DNA of 8,902 bases from an uncultured Veillonella sp. (GTDB lineage Bacteria > Bacillota > Negativicutes > Veillonellales > Veillonellaceae): NCBI GenBank assembly GCA_934216375.1, contig CAKQBP010000044.1:1-8902 (forward strand), written 5' to 3'. Shown in pieces: positions 1-7,159 of the stretch. The position numbers and the translations under genes are program-made. Position 1 is the stretch's first letter. Every line of letters starts with the position of its first letter. The notes under the pieces are model-generated. The model was given only the letters and a program-made list of their open reading frames with translations. It did no database searches and was not told the DNA's origin.

Positions 1-40
1 CCGTGACAGGGCGACATGTTAACCGCTACACCACGGGGCC
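1..40 (-). tRNA. tRNA-Asp (anticodon GTC), 5' part only
   Basis: Read on the minus strand, the first 40 nt of a tRNA are present, starting GGCCCCG (acceptor strand, 7 nt) and followed by TG at positions 8-9. The D arm has the stem GTGT/ACAT around the loop AGCGGTTAA-type sequence. The anticodon stem TCGCC leads into the loop CTGTCAC, whose central triplet GTC reads Asp codons GAC/GAU. The 3' half (rest of the anticodon stem, variable loop, T arm and acceptor 3' strand) lies outside the window, so CCA encoding cannot be judged. A strong promoter lies just upstream, and more tRNAs may follow beyond the window edge. Confidence 0.93.
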
Positions 41-59
41 GTATCCAAAGTACTTGCTT

Positions 60-88
60 AGTATATCGGTTATCAGGACTTTTGTCAA
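60..88 (-). promoter_or_regulatory. Sigma-70-type promoter for tRNA-Asp
   Basis: The minus strand carries TTGACA (88-83), a spacer of exactly 17 bases, and TATACT (65-60). The -35 box is a perfect consensus match and the -10 box differs at one base from TATAAT. The predicted start of transcription, around position 53, leaves a short leader of about a dozen bases before the mature tRNA 5' end at 40, as expected for a stable-RNA promoter. The -35 box begins 2 bases after the stop codon of the upstream hydrolase gene. Confidence 0.85.
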
Positions 89-90
89 CA

Positions 91-687
91 CTATACTACA
101 ATATTTTTAATAAATTCTTCCTCATTTTTTAATATGGTAGATTCCCTATGTCCTGGCTCAACAATCAAATCCTTGGACAAAGTTAAAAGATATTTCAAAC
201 TCTTAATCAAATCAGCTGGATCACTTTTATAATTATCTGTATTTCCCACATTTTGCTTAAATAAGGTATCACCAGTAAATAGATACCCTTCAATTTCTAA
301 ACAAACCGATCCCGCACTATGCCCAGGTGTATGATGAACTAATATATCAAAAGGATCTAAATTTAATTGCCCCTCTACTAAATCATTACAATGTGTATAC
401 ATTTTTTTCTTATATACACTTGGTCTCCGTCGAATTAACTGTAACAACTCTTGATCTAAAGGATGTAAATAAGCGGGAATATTATAATGTGTACACACTT
501 CATCCAAGGCTGACACATGATCACAATGACCATGTGTCAATAAAACTGCTATGGGTTCAGAATCTGCAACCATATCAATAATATGGTTACAATGAAAGCC
601 CGGATCAATAATTATAGATTTTCCCTCTTTGATAAGCACATAACAATTTGCTTTATAAAGCCCTAGAGGACGCTTTATAACTTCCAT
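91..687 (-). CDS. MBL-fold metallo-hydrolase (glyoxalase II-like)
   Basis: This 198-aa protein is a soluble metallo-beta-lactamase-fold hydrolase with an intact dinuclear metal site. The signature THGHCDH supplies H52, H54, D56 and H57. Further ligands are H123 in HTPGHSAGS, D140 in FTGDTLF and H180 in VEPGH. The length matches compact glyoxalase II-like (YcbL-type) proteins, which lack the extra C-terminal glutathione-binding domain of true GloB. The substrate is therefore unknown; a thioester or similar small molecule is the usual guess. The position often read GRTD in this family is GNTD here (148-151). No signal peptide is visible, so it is probably cytosolic. An AGGAGG Shine-Dalgarno (704-699) overlaps the trkH stop codon and supports the ATG at 687. 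It is the last protein gene of the array, 50 bases before the tRNA, and no terminator hairpin follows it. Confidence 0.9.
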   Translation of the reverse strand: MEVIKRPLGLYKANCYVLIKEGKSIIIDPGFHCNHIIDMVADSEPIAVLLTHGHCDHVSALDEVCTHYNIPAYLHPLDQELLQLIRRRPSVYKKKMYTHCNDLVEGQLNLDPFDILVHHTPGHSAGSVCLEIEGYLFTGDTLFKQNVGNTDNYKSDPADLIKSLKYLLTLSKDLIVEPGHRESTILKNEEEFIKNIVV

Positions 688-702
688 ATAGTTCCCGCCC
701 TC

Positions 703-2190
703 CTATAGAATACGATATCGTTTAGGAACCTCTTTTTTAATAAAATACCCTTCCCAAAACTGAGGGTGAAGCATAACTAAAATCGTAAATAACTCCAAAC
801 GACCTAGTAACATGTCTACAATAGCAATACATTTAGCAGTATCCGGCATAACATTAAAGGAATCAGTAGGACCAAAGCCACCAAACCCTAGTCCTACATT
901 GCTAAGAAAGGCCGTAACCACTTGCATAGAATCATATGTATTAAGACCAGTACAAGTCATTAGAAAAACAGATATCACATAAATCATTAAATATAAAAAT
1001 AAAAATTGATGTGTCATCTGGATCCATTTAGTAGGCATCGGTTTGCCATTAATACGTACTACTTGAACCATATCAGGATGAATTGATTTTCGCAGATAAA
1101 TTATAGAACTCTTAATCAAAATAATAAGTCGTATAATTTTTACACCGCCCGTTGTAGAACCACTACAACCACCAAAAAATGTACAAATAAATAACATCAT
1201 CTGTGCTGCAGCAGGCCACAAATCATAATCACTAATAGCAAAACCACTACCAGTTTGAAGCGAAACTAAATTAAAGGCAGCATTTCTAACAATCTCTAAA
1301 GGACTAGAATAGATAGATTGTAATGCTAGAGATATTGATACAATGGCAATACCAATAAACACTACAAGCCAGTACATACGTGTTTCAAAATCATTAATTA
1401 AAACGCGAATTCCTTTTTGAAGTGCATTGTAATACACAGAGAAATTGCCACCAGCAAGAAACATAAAGAATATAAATACGAAACAAATATAATTACTTTG
1501 TTCATAAATAAAAGCCCCTGCTGATGTCGGTGCAAATCCACCCGTAGCAATAATAGAAAAGGCATAGTTTAACGCATCAAAAGGTTCAATGCCGCCAGCC
1601 CACAGCATAAGAAAGCAAAGAGCAGTAAAGGCAATATACAACTGCCAAAGCTTGGTGGCCATTGATTGAATACGCGGCATTACAACACCAGGCTTTGGTA
1701 CAGATGCCTCTGCATTAAAGAAATGTGCTGCATCTGCTCCTAAATTCTTTAAAAATGATAAGATAAGGACGATGATCCCCATCCCTCCAACCCAGTGCAT
1801 AAGACCACGCCACAATACAAATGTGTTTGGTAACGCATCAACACTATAAATAATAGTTGCACCAGTTGCAGTAATACCCGAAGTGGCTTCAAATAAAGCA
1901 TCAAAAACATTAGTCAATATGCCACTCCCCAAAAAAGGTAAAGCCCCCAAAATAACCGTGAATATCCAAGTAGAGGATACAACTAAGAACCCATCACGAA
2001 TACTAAAGCTTTGACTTTCACAACCGTAATAAGATAAAAGCGTCCCCAAAACTAAAGAAAGGCTTGTAGTTATAAGGAATGACCAATATGCAGTTTCAAA
2101 TACAACACTGTATATAAAAGGGATTAAAGTAAAAACCCCAAATATATAGAGTAGTCGACCCACTAAGGACATAACGATTTGAATTCGCAT
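703..2190 (-). CDS. trkH: Trk-type K+ uptake channel/transporter subunit TrkH
   Basis: This is the ion-conducting membrane subunit of the Trk potassium uptake system (495 aa, close to the usual ~480). The protein is strongly hydrophobic and shows the four membrane-pore-membrane repeats. Filter regions are ITATGATI (around G110), IIATGGFAPT (G217), LQTGSGFAISD (G314) and LSNVGLGFGGFGP (G433). After the third filter, the Gly/Ser-rich segment FFGGCSGSTTGGVKIIR (338-354) matches the intramembrane gating loop of the TrkH/KtrB family. The N-terminal MRIQIV start is preceded by AAGGAGG (2201-2195) only 4 bases from the ATG; the next Met (residue 7) would be too far from it. It follows trkA with a 12-base gap. 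TrkA should bind it on the cytosolic side and gate it. No truncation is visible. Confidence 0.96.
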   Translation of the reverse strand: MRIQIVMSLVGRLLYIFGVFTLIPFIYSVVFETAYWSFLITTSLSLVLGTLLSYYGCESQSFSIRDGFLVVSSTWIFTVILGALPFLGSGILTNVFDALFEATSGITATGATIIYSVDALPNTFVLWRGLMHWVGGMGIIVLILSFLKNLGADAAHFFNAEASVPKPGVVMPRIQSMATKLWQLYIAFTALCFLMLWAGGIEPFDALNYAFSIIATGGFAPTSAGAFIYEQSNYICFVFIFFMFLAGGNFSVYYNALQKGIRVLINDFETRMYWLVVFIGIAIVSISLALQSIYSSPLEIVRNAAFNLVSLQTGSGFAISDYDLWPAAAQMMLFICTFFGGCSGSTTGGVKIIRLIILIKSSIIYLRKSIHPDMVQVVRINGKPMPTKWIQMTHQFLFLYLMIYVISVFLMTCTGLNTYDSMQVVTAFLSNVGLGFGGFGPTDSFNVMPDTAKCIAIVDMLLGRLELFTILVMLHPQFWEGYFIKKEVPKRYRIL

Positions 2191-2202
2191 AGCCCCTCCT
2201 TA

Positions 2203-3543
2203 CTAAGTAAGATATTTAAGCAATTTGCTTACCGATTCAGGTAATGTAAAGAGAACGATATGATCACCATCTAAAATTTGAGTATTACCACGAGGTACGA
2301 TAGCTTCATTTTCCCGTAAAATTACACCTACCAAGGCCTTCCCAGGTAAACGTATATCTTTTAATTGTTTACCTGCCACAGGCGATTCATTGGTAATTTC
2401 AATCTCGATAGATTCCGCTTTACCACCTTCAAAGGTGGAAATAGATACAACCCCTTCTCCACTTCGTACAAAGCGCAAAATTTGACTTGCTGTTAATAAA
2501 CGTGGAGAAAATACAACGTCAATACCTACTTGCTCCATCAGCATAATATATTCTGGCCGTCCCACACGAACAACGGTTTTGGGGATGCCCATATGCTTAC
2601 CTACGAGTGCTACTAGTAAATTAAGTTTATCGTCATCAGTTAGAGCAATAATTACATCACTATCAGCAATTTCCTCAGCTTCGAGCAAATCAAAATCAGT
2701 GCCATCTCCATTGATAACCATAGCTTTATCCACTTGATTTGCCAGGTTCTCACAACGGTCAAAGTCTTTTTCAATAACCTTCACAGAAAAACCAGCTTTT
2801 TCTAGTAATACAGTTAAGTTCCGACCTAAGAGACCTGCCCCAATAATGACAGCCCGTTTATAGAATGTATTATAATTATGGAACCAAAGGTTCTCCACTT
2901 CAGAAACGGACTCTTTCAAACCTAGGAAAAATACACTATCATCAGCCTGTAATCGACTTTCACCATGAGGAATAATCATTTCACCATAGCGTAAAATACC
3001 AACTAACAGAACACCTTCAGGAAAGCGAATCTCTTTTAATGGCTGTCCTAATAGAGGAAATTCATTATTCAATTTGAATTCCATAAGGCGCACAGCACCC
3101 TGTCCGAACTCCTCAACATCTATAGCTGATGGTGTTTCTAAAATTCGTAATAACTCTTGAGCTGTAACCATTTCAGGATTGATGAAGAGATCAACACCTA
3201 ATTGAGCTCGTATCTCCTCATCCATATGTTCCGCCACACTATTATCGCGAACGCGTGCAATAGTCGTAGGAACACCTTTTATTTTTGCTACCGAACAGGA
3301 TAGCATATTAACCTCATCTGAATCAGTAACAGCAATAAACATACCAACATCAGACATATCGATTTCATTCAATAATTGAACATCACTGCCATTCCCTAGA
3401 ACTAGACTAACATCTAACGTATTTTCAAGATTATGAATGCGTTCTGGAGAACGGTCGATGACATATACATCATGATCATCTTGAATAAGTCGTTGTGCTA
3501 ATGAATAACCAACCTTACCAGCACCTACAATGACTATTTTCAT
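2203..3543 (-). CDS. trkA: Trk system regulatory subunit TrkA (two RCK domains)
   Basis: This 446-aa cytosolic protein binds NAD(H) or other nucleotides and controls K+ flow through TrkH. It has the classic duplicated layout. The first Rossmann domain has VGAGKVG (G7, G9, G12), with the acidic D30 ending beta-2. A first RCK_C (TrkA-C) domain follows at roughly 143-215. The second Rossmann domain has IGAGLLG (G235, G237, G240) and an acidic VIEKD (256-260), and a second RCK_C domain covers about 365-446. Both glycine motifs are intact. Length is near the E. coli protein (458 aa). GAGGA (3557-3553), 9 bases before the ATG, lies within the last codons of cvfB, which ends 5 bases upstream. The trkA-trkH order with a 12-base gap indicates co-expression of the two partners. 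Confidence 0.96.
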   Translation of the reverse strand: MKIVIVGAGKVGYSLAQRLIQDDHDVYVIDRSPERIHNLENTLDVSLVLGNGSDVQLLNEIDMSDVGMFIAVTDSDEVNMLSCSVAKIKGVPTTIARVRDNSVAEHMDEEIRAQLGVDLFINPEMVTAQELLRILETPSAIDVEEFGQGAVRLMEFKLNNEFPLLGQPLKEIRFPEGVLLVGILRYGEMIIPHGESRLQADDSVFFLGLKESVSEVENLWFHNYNTFYKRAVIIGAGLLGRNLTVLLEKAGFSVKVIEKDFDRCENLANQVDKAMVINGDGTDFDLLEAEEIADSDVIIALTDDDKLNLLVALVGKHMGIPKTVVRVGRPEYIMLMEQVGIDVVFSPRLLTASQILRFVRSGEGVVSISTFEGGKAESIEIEITNESPVAGKQLKDIRLPGKALVGVILRENEAIVPRGNTQILDGDHIVLFTLPESVSKLLKYLT

Positions 3544-3548
3544 TGACT

Positions 3549-4457
3549 TTATTCCTCATCTTGGGACTCATTATTAACAGGCGGTGTCCACTGCCGACCT
3601 ATGTCGGTAAGTAATGTCCACCCCTCCTCTTGAACAATCTTTTTCTCTTTCATTAAATGCCCCAAAGCACGTTTGAAGGCAGATTTGCTAATGTTAAATT
3701 TATCTTTAATCAACATAGCAGAAGATTCATCACTATAAGGCATCTTACCACCACGATTTAACAGGTACCCCATGATAATATCTCCATCTGAAACAAGAGC
3801 CTTTTCCTTTGTAGGACGCATAGAGACATTAACGCGACCATCATCACGTTTGAAAGTAATACGACCTTCAATCATTTCCCCTACTTTTAACTTTCTCGTC
3901 ATTTCAGAACGATGCAAAAAGGCAATCCAACGCTCAGGGGTAATAAAAAAAGCCCCCTCACTAGTTAAATTATAGATTGCCCCCTTTACAAGTTGTCCTA
4001 CCATAGCCTCTGTTGCAGCTTTAGAAGCACGACGCATTTCATCATCTACATCCATGGATACCGCCAAACGACCGGATTTATCAGTATATAGACGAACCCA
4101 TACTTTTTCACCTACCTGAGGTCTACCACGCATCTCCGCATGAGGCATAAAGATACCACGTTCTGTACCTACCTCAACGAAACAGCCAAAATTTGTAGTA
4201 TTGATAACCTCAACATAACCAATTTGGCCAACCTTCATGGCTGGTAGACGCATAGAGGCAGTTAAACGACCTTTTGGATCTCGATATAAAAAAACCTCGA
4301 CTTCATCTCCGATAGCCACAGGAGCAATTTGTTGATCTTTATGAAGCAATATATCATCATTAGTATTGCCAGTTTGACCATCTAAAAAAGCACCTTGATC
4401 ACTAGTACGCAACACTTTTAATGTGGCAATTGTATTTTCCAACAATTCTGTAGCCAT
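3549..4457 (-). CDS. cvfB: CvfB/YitL-family RNA-binding protein, S1 domains plus winged helix
   Basis: The 302-aa protein has three S1-like OB-fold domains (about 8-70, 75-136 and 152-214) and a C-terminal winged helix (about 225-285). Typical S1 signs are GQIGYVEVINTTNFGCFVEV followed by a G-x-F-M-P-H segment, and the repeated strand endings RLTASM, RLAVSM and RVNVSM. The winged-helix part runs GYLLNRGGKMPYSDES, KFNISKSAFKRALGHL and KKIVQEEGWTLL. Family members (B. subtilis YitL, S. aureus CvfB) bind RNA; S. aureus CvfB affects virulence gene expression, but the role here is unknown. A longer in-frame start at 4493 exists. I prefer the ATG at 4457 because AAGGAG (4469-4464) sits 6 bases before it, only one base separates it from the rsfS stop, and the first S1 domain starts right after. 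Co-translation with rsfS is likely. Confidence 0.9.
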   Translation of the reverse strand: MATELLENTIATLKVLRTSDQGAFLDGQTGNTNDDILLHKDQQIAPVAIGDEVEVFLYRDPKGRLTASMRLPAMKVGQIGYVEVINTTNFGCFVEVGTERGIFMPHAEMRGRPQVGEKVWVRLYTDKSGRLAVSMDVDDEMRRASKAATEAMVGQLVKGAIYNLTSEGAFFITPERWIAFLHRSEMTRKLKVGEMIEGRITFKRDDGRVNVSMRPTKEKALVSDGDIIMGYLLNRGGKMPYSDESSAMLIKDKFNISKSAFKRALGHLMKEKKIVQEEGWTLLTDIGRQWTPPVNNESQDEE

Positions 4458-4458
4458 A

Positions 4459-4821
4459 TTATACTCCTTCAAATGGAACTCGACCAGCATCATTCCACAA
4501 TTCTTCTAGACTGTAGAATTCACGCAATTCATCACCACCAAAGACATGACAAATTATATCGCCAAAATCCAATAAGATCCATTCACCTTCACGATAACCT
4601 TCTCTATGCTGTACTGTTATGCCTAATTCGGCTGCTTTATCTTCCATTTCATCAGCAATACTTTGAGATTGCTTACTATTATTTGCACTAACAATTAAGA
4701 AATAGTCACCTAACATAGAAATTCCTTCTAAATCAAGAATTTCAATATCTCTCCCCTTTTTATCAAATGCAGCTTGTGCAAGCTCTAATACGATTTGTTT
4801 AATATCTTCTTTCTTTTTCAT
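4459..4821 (-). CDS. rsfS: Ribosome silencing factor RsfS
   Basis: RsfS (DUF143/Iojap family) binds ribosomal protein uL14 on the 50S subunit and blocks joining with 30S, lowering translation in starvation or stationary phase. The 120-aa length is typical. Family hallmarks are GDYFLIVSANNSKQSQSIAD (38-57), EGYREGEWILLDFGDIICHV (74-93) and FGGDELREFYSLEELWNDA (94-112). AAGAGG (4834-4829) stands 7 bases before the ATG. The gene follows the LCP gene by 16 bases, and one base separates its stop from the cvfB ATG. The nadD-yqeK-LCP-rsfS order is a known arrangement in Firmicutes and supports the call. No defects are seen. Confidence 0.96.
   Translation of the reverse strand: MKKKEDIKQIVLELAQAAFDKKGRDIEILDLEGISMLGDYFLIVSANNSKQSQSIADEMEDKAAELGITVQHREGYREGEWILLDFGDIICHVFGGDELREFYSLEELWNDAGRVPFEGV
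4464..4469 (-). promoter_or_regulatory. Shine-Dalgarno that decides the cvfB start
   Basis: AAGGAG lies inside the last codons of rsfS and 6 bases before the ATG at 4457. No comparable sequence precedes the alternative ATG pair at 4493, which would add 12 residues overlapping rsfS. This favours the shorter protein. Confidence 0.8.
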
Positions 4822-4837
4822 TATTTAGCCTCTTATC

Positions 4838-5959
4838 TTATCGCTTACTACCGCTCTCCTCACCAGGTTCTGTTGGCTTTGTAATAGTGCCACCATTATG
4901 TTCTGATTCAGGTGCAACCTTCGACGTACTATTAGTTGGTGCAGATATAAATTGTGTCATTTCATTAGCTGGCAAATTACCCATTGTTATCCCTACTAAA
5001 CGTTGAGCTTCCGTAGGGTTTACCTTCCAATAAGTCGTTTCACCTATAAGCTCTTTTTCTCCAGGAAGAATATAGAAATGAATTTCTTCCTTATTAATTT
5101 TGCTCGCATTGTATACCAACTTAATAGCATCTAAAGTAGAAATATTACTATCATAATGATCCCAAATACGCCAAATATGCCATGCATTTGTTAAGAAAAA
5201 TGCATTATGTTCTTGTTCCACCCACAATTTTAGGAATCTTTCTTGTCGTTGCACACGAGTAAAGGTATCGTGTTTAGGATCTGAATATCGTAAATACGCT
5301 AAGGCATTATTACTATCTAAAGTTTGGTAACCACGTCGCAAATCAATATCTATATTGCCTTCTGCATCAATATGTTCCATCGGTTGTTCTACATAAATTT
5401 GCTGATTTCCTAACACATCATTAGTTTTCTTAAAGGCAGTTTGATTAACTACTACATAGTACGGGATTGAAATATGGAACATATCCTCAATTACAGCTTT
5501 AGTAAGTTCAATGCCTCCTTTTTCATAAATACTATTTAACATAGTCGCATCGGTTTGATCACGATTATCGATTTTACTATTACTTGGAATGCCGATAACG
5601 TCCATCGTTTTTTGATCAAGGTTTACAGATAATAGGAATAGACTATCACCTTGACTAGGATTATTGTCATCAGTGCCGATAACCAAAATATATAAAGGTT
5701 TATCTAAGCCTTTTTGCTCTACTGATACAGTATTTGCGTCCTGTTTATTTCCACTATCTGTCACGGCTTCAGTAGCTTCAGTAGTTCCTACAATTGCTCT
5801 ATATGCATAAGATACACCACTATATATGCCATACCCTATCCCACCGAGCAAAGTGAAAACTACAACAATAGCCAAAATAACTCTAGGCCACTTCACAGAT
5901 GGCTTTTGTTGACGTCTTTTTCTACGTCGGCGAGCTCTTGCACGTTCACGTTCGTCCAT
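4838..5959 (-). CDS. LytR-CpsA-Psr (LCP) family membrane protein with diverged active site
   Basis: The protein (373 aa) starts with a very basic cytosolic tail (RARRRRKRR, 8-16), then one membrane span (about 26-46), a T/E/N-rich linker (about 58-85) and an extracytoplasmic LCP domain (about 88-250). A polar C-terminal tail rich in S, T, E and P follows. LCP proteins transfer undecaprenyl-linked glycopolymers to the cell wall. Fold markers are clear: LYILVIGTDD, IPYYVVVNQTAFKK, NALAYLRYSD and TRVQRQERFLKLW. Compared with the usual family motifs, however, GxDxR reads GTDDN (R replaced by N99), RSD reads QGD (103-105), PRD reads PSN (125-127) and RxR reads RYS (224-226). D97, D105, R224, R235, R238 and Q239 are kept. 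It may be a weakly active, altered-specificity or non-catalytic LCP protein. GGAG lies 7 bases before the ATG, and yqeK ends 12 bases upstream. Confidence 0.85.
   Translation of the reverse strand: MDERERARARRRRKRRQQKPSVKWPRVILAIVVVFTLLGGIGYGIYSGVSYAYRAIVGTTEATEAVTDSGNKQDANTVSVEQKGLDKPLYILVIGTDDNNPSQGDSLFLLSVNLDQKTMDVIGIPSNSKIDNRDQTDATMLNSIYEKGGIELTKAVIEDMFHISIPYYVVVNQTAFKKTNDVLGNQQIYVEQPMEHIDAEGNIDIDLRRGYQTLDSNNALAYLRYSDPKHDTFTRVQRQERFLKLWVEQEHNAFFLTNAWHIWRIWDHYDSNISTLDAIKLVYNASKINKEEIHFYILPGEKELIGETTYWKVNPTEAQRLVGITMGNLPANEMTQFISAPTNSTSKVAPESEHNGGTITKPTEPGEESGSKR
5766..5783 (-). repeat. Two perfect 9-bp tandem copies within the LCP linker
   Basis: The 9-base unit gcttcagta (plus strand) occurs twice back to back. 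On the coding strand it encodes two in-frame Thr-Glu-Ala triplets (residues 60-65) just after the membrane span. Because the unit is a multiple of three, gain or loss of a copy would change linker length without breaking the frame. Confidence 0.7.
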
Positions 5960-5971
5960 ATAAAAACTCCA

Positions 5972-6544
5972 TTATTTACAAGATTTTAATACATCATTAC
6001 GACCAAGAATGGTCAAAGGATAAATTGAAAGATGTTGCTCAATAAGGTGGTTAATAGTATTGTCAAAACCAAGCAATACAGCCTTATTTAGATCTTTTTT
6101 AGCCACATTTCGAAGTTCATCAACACCTGGAAAATCACGATTGGGTTCAATATAATCTGCTAAGAATATAACTTTATCTAATTTAGACATTCCCACCTTA
6201 CCAGTTGTATGAACACGAATAGCTTCTAAAATCTCTGAATCGGTTATAGAGAACTCAAGTTTAGCTCGAATCATACCTGCTAATCCATGTAAAAGATTAC
6301 CATTGGCTAATAATTCTTCATCAGCTTTGTAATTATTCTCCTTCACCAAATCTTGCATCTCTTTCAAAGGCATTTCTTTAGCACAATCATGTAGCAATGC
6401 CGCTAATCGTGCTTTTTCTACATCAACATTATAAAGTTTAGCCAACTGAGTTGCGGATTCAACAACACCTAGAGTATGCTTAAAACGTTTTTTCCCCATC
6501 CATTGGCTTACCCTATGTTGTATTTCATCAAACGATAACATCAT
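5972..6544 (-). CDS. yqeK: HD-domain Ap4A hydrolase YqeK (symmetrical bis-nucleosyl-tetraphosphatase)
   Basis: YqeK-family HD enzymes cleave diadenosine tetraphosphate symmetrically to two ADP, clearing an alarmone-like by-product of aminoacyl-tRNA synthetases. The 190-aa length is typical. Metal-binding residues visible are H23 (KRFKHTLGV), H52-D53 (LLHDCAKEM), H86 (LLHGLAG), H112 (IRVHTTGK) and D130 (FLADYIEPNR), and the signature KLDKVIFLADYIEP is intact. It begins directly after the nadD stop codon (TAA then ATG ATG). AAGGA (6553-6549) is 4 bases from the first ATG and 7 from the second at 6541, so the true start may be one codon later (189 aa). Proximity to nadD and rsfS is the usual setting for this gene and supports co-expression. 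Confidence 0.95.
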   Translation of the reverse strand: MMLSFDEIQHRVSQWMGKKRFKHTLGVVESATQLAKLYNVDVEKARLAALLHDCAKEMPLKEMQDLVKENNYKADEELLANGNLLHGLAGMIRAKLEFSITDSEILEAIRVHTTGKVGMSKLDKVIFLADYIEPNRDFPGVDELRNVAKKDLNKAVLLGFDNTINHLIEQHLSIYPLTILGRNDVLKSCK

Positions 6545-7159
6545 TTATTCCTTCCCATATATATGGTTTTCTTCTATATAATCCACTACACATTTAGGCA
6601 ACATATAACGAACGGTCTTTCCAGACCGTAAGCGCTCTCGTAAATACGTAGCAGACAATTTCATTTCAGGCACTTCCATAACATGTATTTTTTCACGCGC
6701 TTTAGATCCTAACTCATCCAAAGTAGAATCAATAGCACTTGATCCATCTGGCCTAGTAGCTCCAATAAAATGAACCTCATCTATAAGTTCATCTATAAAT
6801 TTCCAAGTCGGTAATGCACGAATAGTATCAGTCCCTGCAATAAAGTAAAATTCAACAGTAGGACCATATAGTTTTTTAAAATATTGAATCGTATCAACGG
6901 TATACGAAGGGCCTTCTCGGCGCATCTCTACATCAGAAATTTCAAAATTTGGATTATCCGAAACTGCGGCCGCCGTCATAGCATAGCGATGATGACTATC
7001 AATCACATCATGTTGCTTATGTGGTGGAATACGAGCAGGTACAAAGATAACCTTTTCTAAATTAAAGCTTTCACAAGCCACCTCTGCAATCATTAGATGA
7101 CCTAAATGAATGGGATTAAATGTTCCACCAATTATACCTATGCGACGTTTATCTACCAT
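6545..7159 (-). CDS. nadD: Nicotinate-nucleotide adenylyltransferase NadD
   Basis: NadD joins nicotinate mononucleotide with ATP to make deamido-NAD, the shared step of de novo and salvage NAD synthesis in the cytosol. The 204-aa protein has the nucleotidyltransferase signature GGTFNPIHLGH (11-21, including H18 and H21), PARIPPHK (41-48), FIAGTDTIRALPTWK (106-120) and a C-terminal KLSATYLRERLRSG (167-180). The last corresponds to the usual ISSTxIRxR phosphate-binding motif, with A170 where Ser is common. The end, MLPKCVVDYIEENHIYG, is also typical. AAGGGAG (7176-7170) lies 10 bases before the ATG. Its first codons overlap the end of a small upstream frame by 7 bases, and yqeK starts immediately after its stop. 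Confidence 0.96.
   Translation of the reverse strand: MVDKRRIGIIGGTFNPIHLGHLMIAEVACESFNLEKVIFVPARIPPHKQHDVIDSHHRYAMTAAAVSDNPNFEISDVEMRREGPSYTVDTIQYFKKLYGPTVEFYFIAGTDTIRALPTWKFIDELIDEVHFIGATRPDGSSAIDSTLDELGSKAREKIHVMEVPEMKLSATYLRERLRSGKTVRYMLPKCVVDYIEENHIYGKE

Noticed and set aside
91..130. T/A-rich end of the hydrolase gene as a possible intrinsic terminator
   Set aside because: There are A/T runs but no GC-rich hairpin before them, and they lie inside the coding sequence.
327..581. Plus-strand open frame of 84 codons opposite the MBL-fold hydrolase
   Set aside because: It lies wholly within the well-supported minus-strand gene, shows no recognisable domain, and has the His/Tyr-rich look of an antisense shadow.
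3772..3975. Plus-strand open frame of 67 codons opposite cvfB
   Set aside because: It is antisense to a conserved S1 domain region, has no recognisable motif and no supporting context.
4458..4493. Longer cvfB start at 4493 adding 12 residues
   Set aside because: It has no Shine-Dalgarno, overlaps rsfS, and the added residues are not part of the S1 domain; the ATG at 4457 has AAGGAG at good spacing.
4473..4691. Plus-strand open frame of 72 codons opposite rsfS
   Set aside because: It mirrors the conserved rsfS coding region and its His-rich composition is typical of an antisense artefact.
6044..6066. TTGACA-like -35 box on the minus strand inside yqeK (6066-6061)
   Set aside because: No acceptable -10 box follows at 16-18 bases, so it is probably a chance match.
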